From NCBI GenBank assembly GCA_015039465.1, contig MU130379.1:1-64000 (forward strand): a stretch of 64,000 nt of DNA, written 5' to 3'. The first letter of the stretch is position 1, and every line of letters starts with the position of its first letter. Position numbers and translations under genes: made by a program. The DNA is from Phlegmacium glaucopus. Lineage: Eukaryota; Basidiomycota; Agaricomycetes; Agaricales; Cortinariaceae. Positions 61,985 to 64,000 of this stretch are shown here, piece by piece. A model generated the notes under the pieces. The model had not been told where the DNA came from, searched no databases, and was given only the letters and a program-made list of their open reading frames with translations.

Positions 61985-64000
61985 ATGCTTGACCTCGTTG
62001 ACAACGACATCTTTGATCATACTTCATTGGATGCTAATTTATATGCAGAGTTCAAATCAGATCGCAATAAGGCGGCGACTATACCTGCTGTATCCATCTT
62101 ACTAGCAGTCGTAGCCTCTTCTCCAGACAAGCTCGATCAGCGGTTCCAGATCTACAACGCTGCAAAAAACATTGTGGAGAAGTACTCACTGGATCCTGAT
62201 GGGGACGAGAATTCAAATTTGGAGAAGCTTCTCAATTGGTGTTGGCATCAAGGCACGTTCGAGAAAATACGACGTCTGAGTGAGCACAGTTTCATGGCCT
62301 TGTTCTTTTAAGCTATGTCTTATGACCGCAGAAATATTGCGGCCAACGCCTGCGCAAACGCACTGGGAGAACAGTGAACGGTATGCATAATCTTTCTTTG
62401 TTTGCCACAAAACTTATATGTTTCGCTTGTCTAGTCTTCATATAATCCAAAGTAGGACTTCTTAGCCAACCTTGTAAGTTTACTTATTGTAGCTTGATGT
62501 GGCCTACAATAAACCATTTGTTGGAAACGCCGCCATCGATTTTGTCACATTCCTCGACAACACTGACAATCGTATCCGATATGGCAAGTTACAGGTTTAC
62601 GCCAAAATAATTTCTGTACTTCAAAGTTCTGGCATGGGCAAATCGCGCATGCTCACAGAGGTATGCCCACATTCTATCAGTAGGGATAATTTGACGAGGT
62701 CCTTATCAGGTTGGCAGTCGGATCTTCACGCTTCCCATCTGCCTCCGCCATCCAGGCTCTCCAGGCTACCCACTATCTGATTCAGATGTTTATTACTATT
62801 TCGAGCAGATAACCACAGACAACGATATGAGTCTTACTGCGCATTCCGCTATCGCACGGTTCCTCACTGCTGCACACGAGGTCATGTTAAAGTGGCTCAA
62901 GCGGGCACATGAAGAAACTTCCCACGATAAGGAATGGAACGGAAATCTGGACGAGAATCGCGGTGCAGGTTCTTTTCTGAAGTATTGGATAGAGCGAAAA
63001 CTGTAAGTCATCCATTACTTATGTTTCAGAGCTCACATTGTAGTTAGCAGATTAAATTAGGGCCGGAAAGCTCTGGCAGGAGCCCTCGGAGGTCCAATGA
63101 TCACCCGGACGTCGATAGTGTGGAGGAAAGCCTGAAGCTTTACGAAGGGGCCCGAGCGGCTGTCGAGGCCCTAATGGAATTCCTTACCTGTCTTTATGGT
63201 GGCGAGCGGTCTATATGCGTGACCTACTTTGACGAAGCTCATGAACTGAAAACGCGGTTCTGGGTCCTGCTGCATCTCTTAAGTCATCAGCCCGCGACGA
63301 CGAGGATGTGGTATGTCTTCATGGGGACCAAATCAAGCATTTCTTATTTCACTCCGCCGCCGCAAGACCGTGTGTCTTCAAATTTTCCCCTGCACTTCTC
63401 TGTCATTGACGAATAATAGTGCGTTCTCTGCGGCTTGCCAAGGAACAGCGAGTATTGCTACCACCATATATCGCATTGGACTTCGACCACAATAAAGGCC
63501 TACCAGAAGTCACTGCTACAATCGGCAAATTGCAGTCACTTACGCATCTTGCCAGTTACGGACGCCCCATGTATGTAGTTCTCATTCTCTACGGAAGATG
63601 TTGCTTATTACATATTAGGTGGAGGGCGCATTTACCTGAAGAGTCCGACGATGATATGGTCAAGATTGCCTCCCTGAAACTTACAAATGGGCTGCCATTC
63701 AATGATCTGAACGTAGACCATGTTTTTACCGTGCTTTCGCAGCGGCTGTGCATTGAACCCGTCCTTGTTAGTTCAGAAGCTATTAAACTCGCAGATCGCA
63801 GTGTTGCCTACCACATGAGACTTATCACTGGCATCTCAAATGATCGTCGAACACTCTACACATATTCCCCGTCGGAGCCGATCCTCGTCCTGGGCGCTGT
63901 TGCTATTTTGCACAATCCAGAAGATGACAAGTGTTTGGGGCAGGTTCTGGACACCTTTAGCCAGCATCTATGTAGCGCTGGATTGGTCGAAAAAGGTCTC
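61985..64000 (+). CDS. P-loop NTPase protein of Crinkler/RHS-like type, partial at the window edge
   Basis: Likely exons: 61985-62279, 62332-62380, 62493-62660, 62710-63002, about 63051-63369, 63420-63570, 63619 beyond 64000. Readable parts include LDVAYNKPFVGNAAIDFVTF, the Walker A-like SSGMGKSRMLTEVG followed by IFTLPICLRHPGSPGYPLSD, a Walker B-like ICVTYFDEAHEL, MWYVFMGTKSSISYF (sensor-like) and, later, LASYGRPMWRAHL, LSQRLCIEPVL and YTYSPSEPILVLGAV. These are features of a large agaricomycete family resembling the NTPase modules of Crinkler and RHS proteins, an assignment made from motifs only. Two junctions (62381-62492 and 63003-63060) cannot be joined in frame with ordinary GT-AG introns, so the gene may be damaged or use unseen exons. 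The 3' end is outside the window. Confidence 0.6.

Noticed and set aside
1..64000. tRNA genes, rRNA and CRISPR arrays
   Set aside because: No B-box-like GGTTCGA element with a foldable arm pattern and no regularly spaced short repeats were found by eye.

Overview
This is a gene-dense stretch of a filamentous fungus, almost certainly a mushroom-forming basidiomycete (Agaricomycetes). Coding regions are cut by many 50-70 base GT-AG introns. The families present are ones typically expanded in that group: TPR-CHAT proteins, F-box/LRR proteins, NACHT STAND NTPases, ER-anchored FAD monooxygenases, Zn2Cys6 regulators and a P-loop NTPase of the Crinkler/RHS-like kind. No rRNA, tRNA or CRISPR was found.

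Left third (1-23400): six tandem, same-strand (-) paralogues of a membrane-anchored FAD-dependent monooxygenase, in units of about 3 kb (genes at 553-2806, 3509-5781, 6489-8745, 12444-14711, 16888-19153, 20057-22327). Spacer remnants suggest a further copy to the left of the window and a lost one on the right. A TPR-CHAT caspase-like gene (+ strand, 9760-12089) lies inside the array. Non-autonomous DNA elements sit in the spacers: a foldback hairpin at 9398-9584, a 1.28 kb inverted-repeat element at 14993-16272 and a 254 bp MITE at 22531-22784.

Middle (23400-35607): a poorly resolved hypothetical gene (-), a 78 bp pogo-type hairpin, a complete 12-exon P4-ATPase lipid flippase of the Dnf1/Dnf2 type (26304-31959), and an 8-exon Zn2Cys6 transcription factor (32529-35607).

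Right-middle (35524-53690): a cassette of an F-box/LRR gene followed by a NACHT NTPase gene has been triplicated head to tail. The third unit starts with a stray piece of the transcription factor's last exon, which marks the breakpoint. All three NACHT cores keep an open frame and identical exon-2 length, while the F-box partners in units B and C are broken (5' truncation and frameshifts in B; a 434 bp insertion with a 9 bp target duplication plus frameshifts in C). The three NACHT genes end in three different C-termini. This birth-and-death cassette of NLR-like genes is the most interesting part of the window.

Right end (54118-64000): a fourth, unrelated F-box/LRR gene, a Dma1-type FHA-RING ubiquitin ligase, the succinate dehydrogenase iron-sulfur subunit (with one GC-AG intron), and the 5' part of a P-loop NTPase gene that runs off the window.

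Exon borders were read by eye from splice signals and reading-frame continuity. They are internally consistent for the flippase, transcription factor, NACHT, F-box A, Dma1 and SDH2 genes, and less certain for the last exons of the FAD array and for the final gene.
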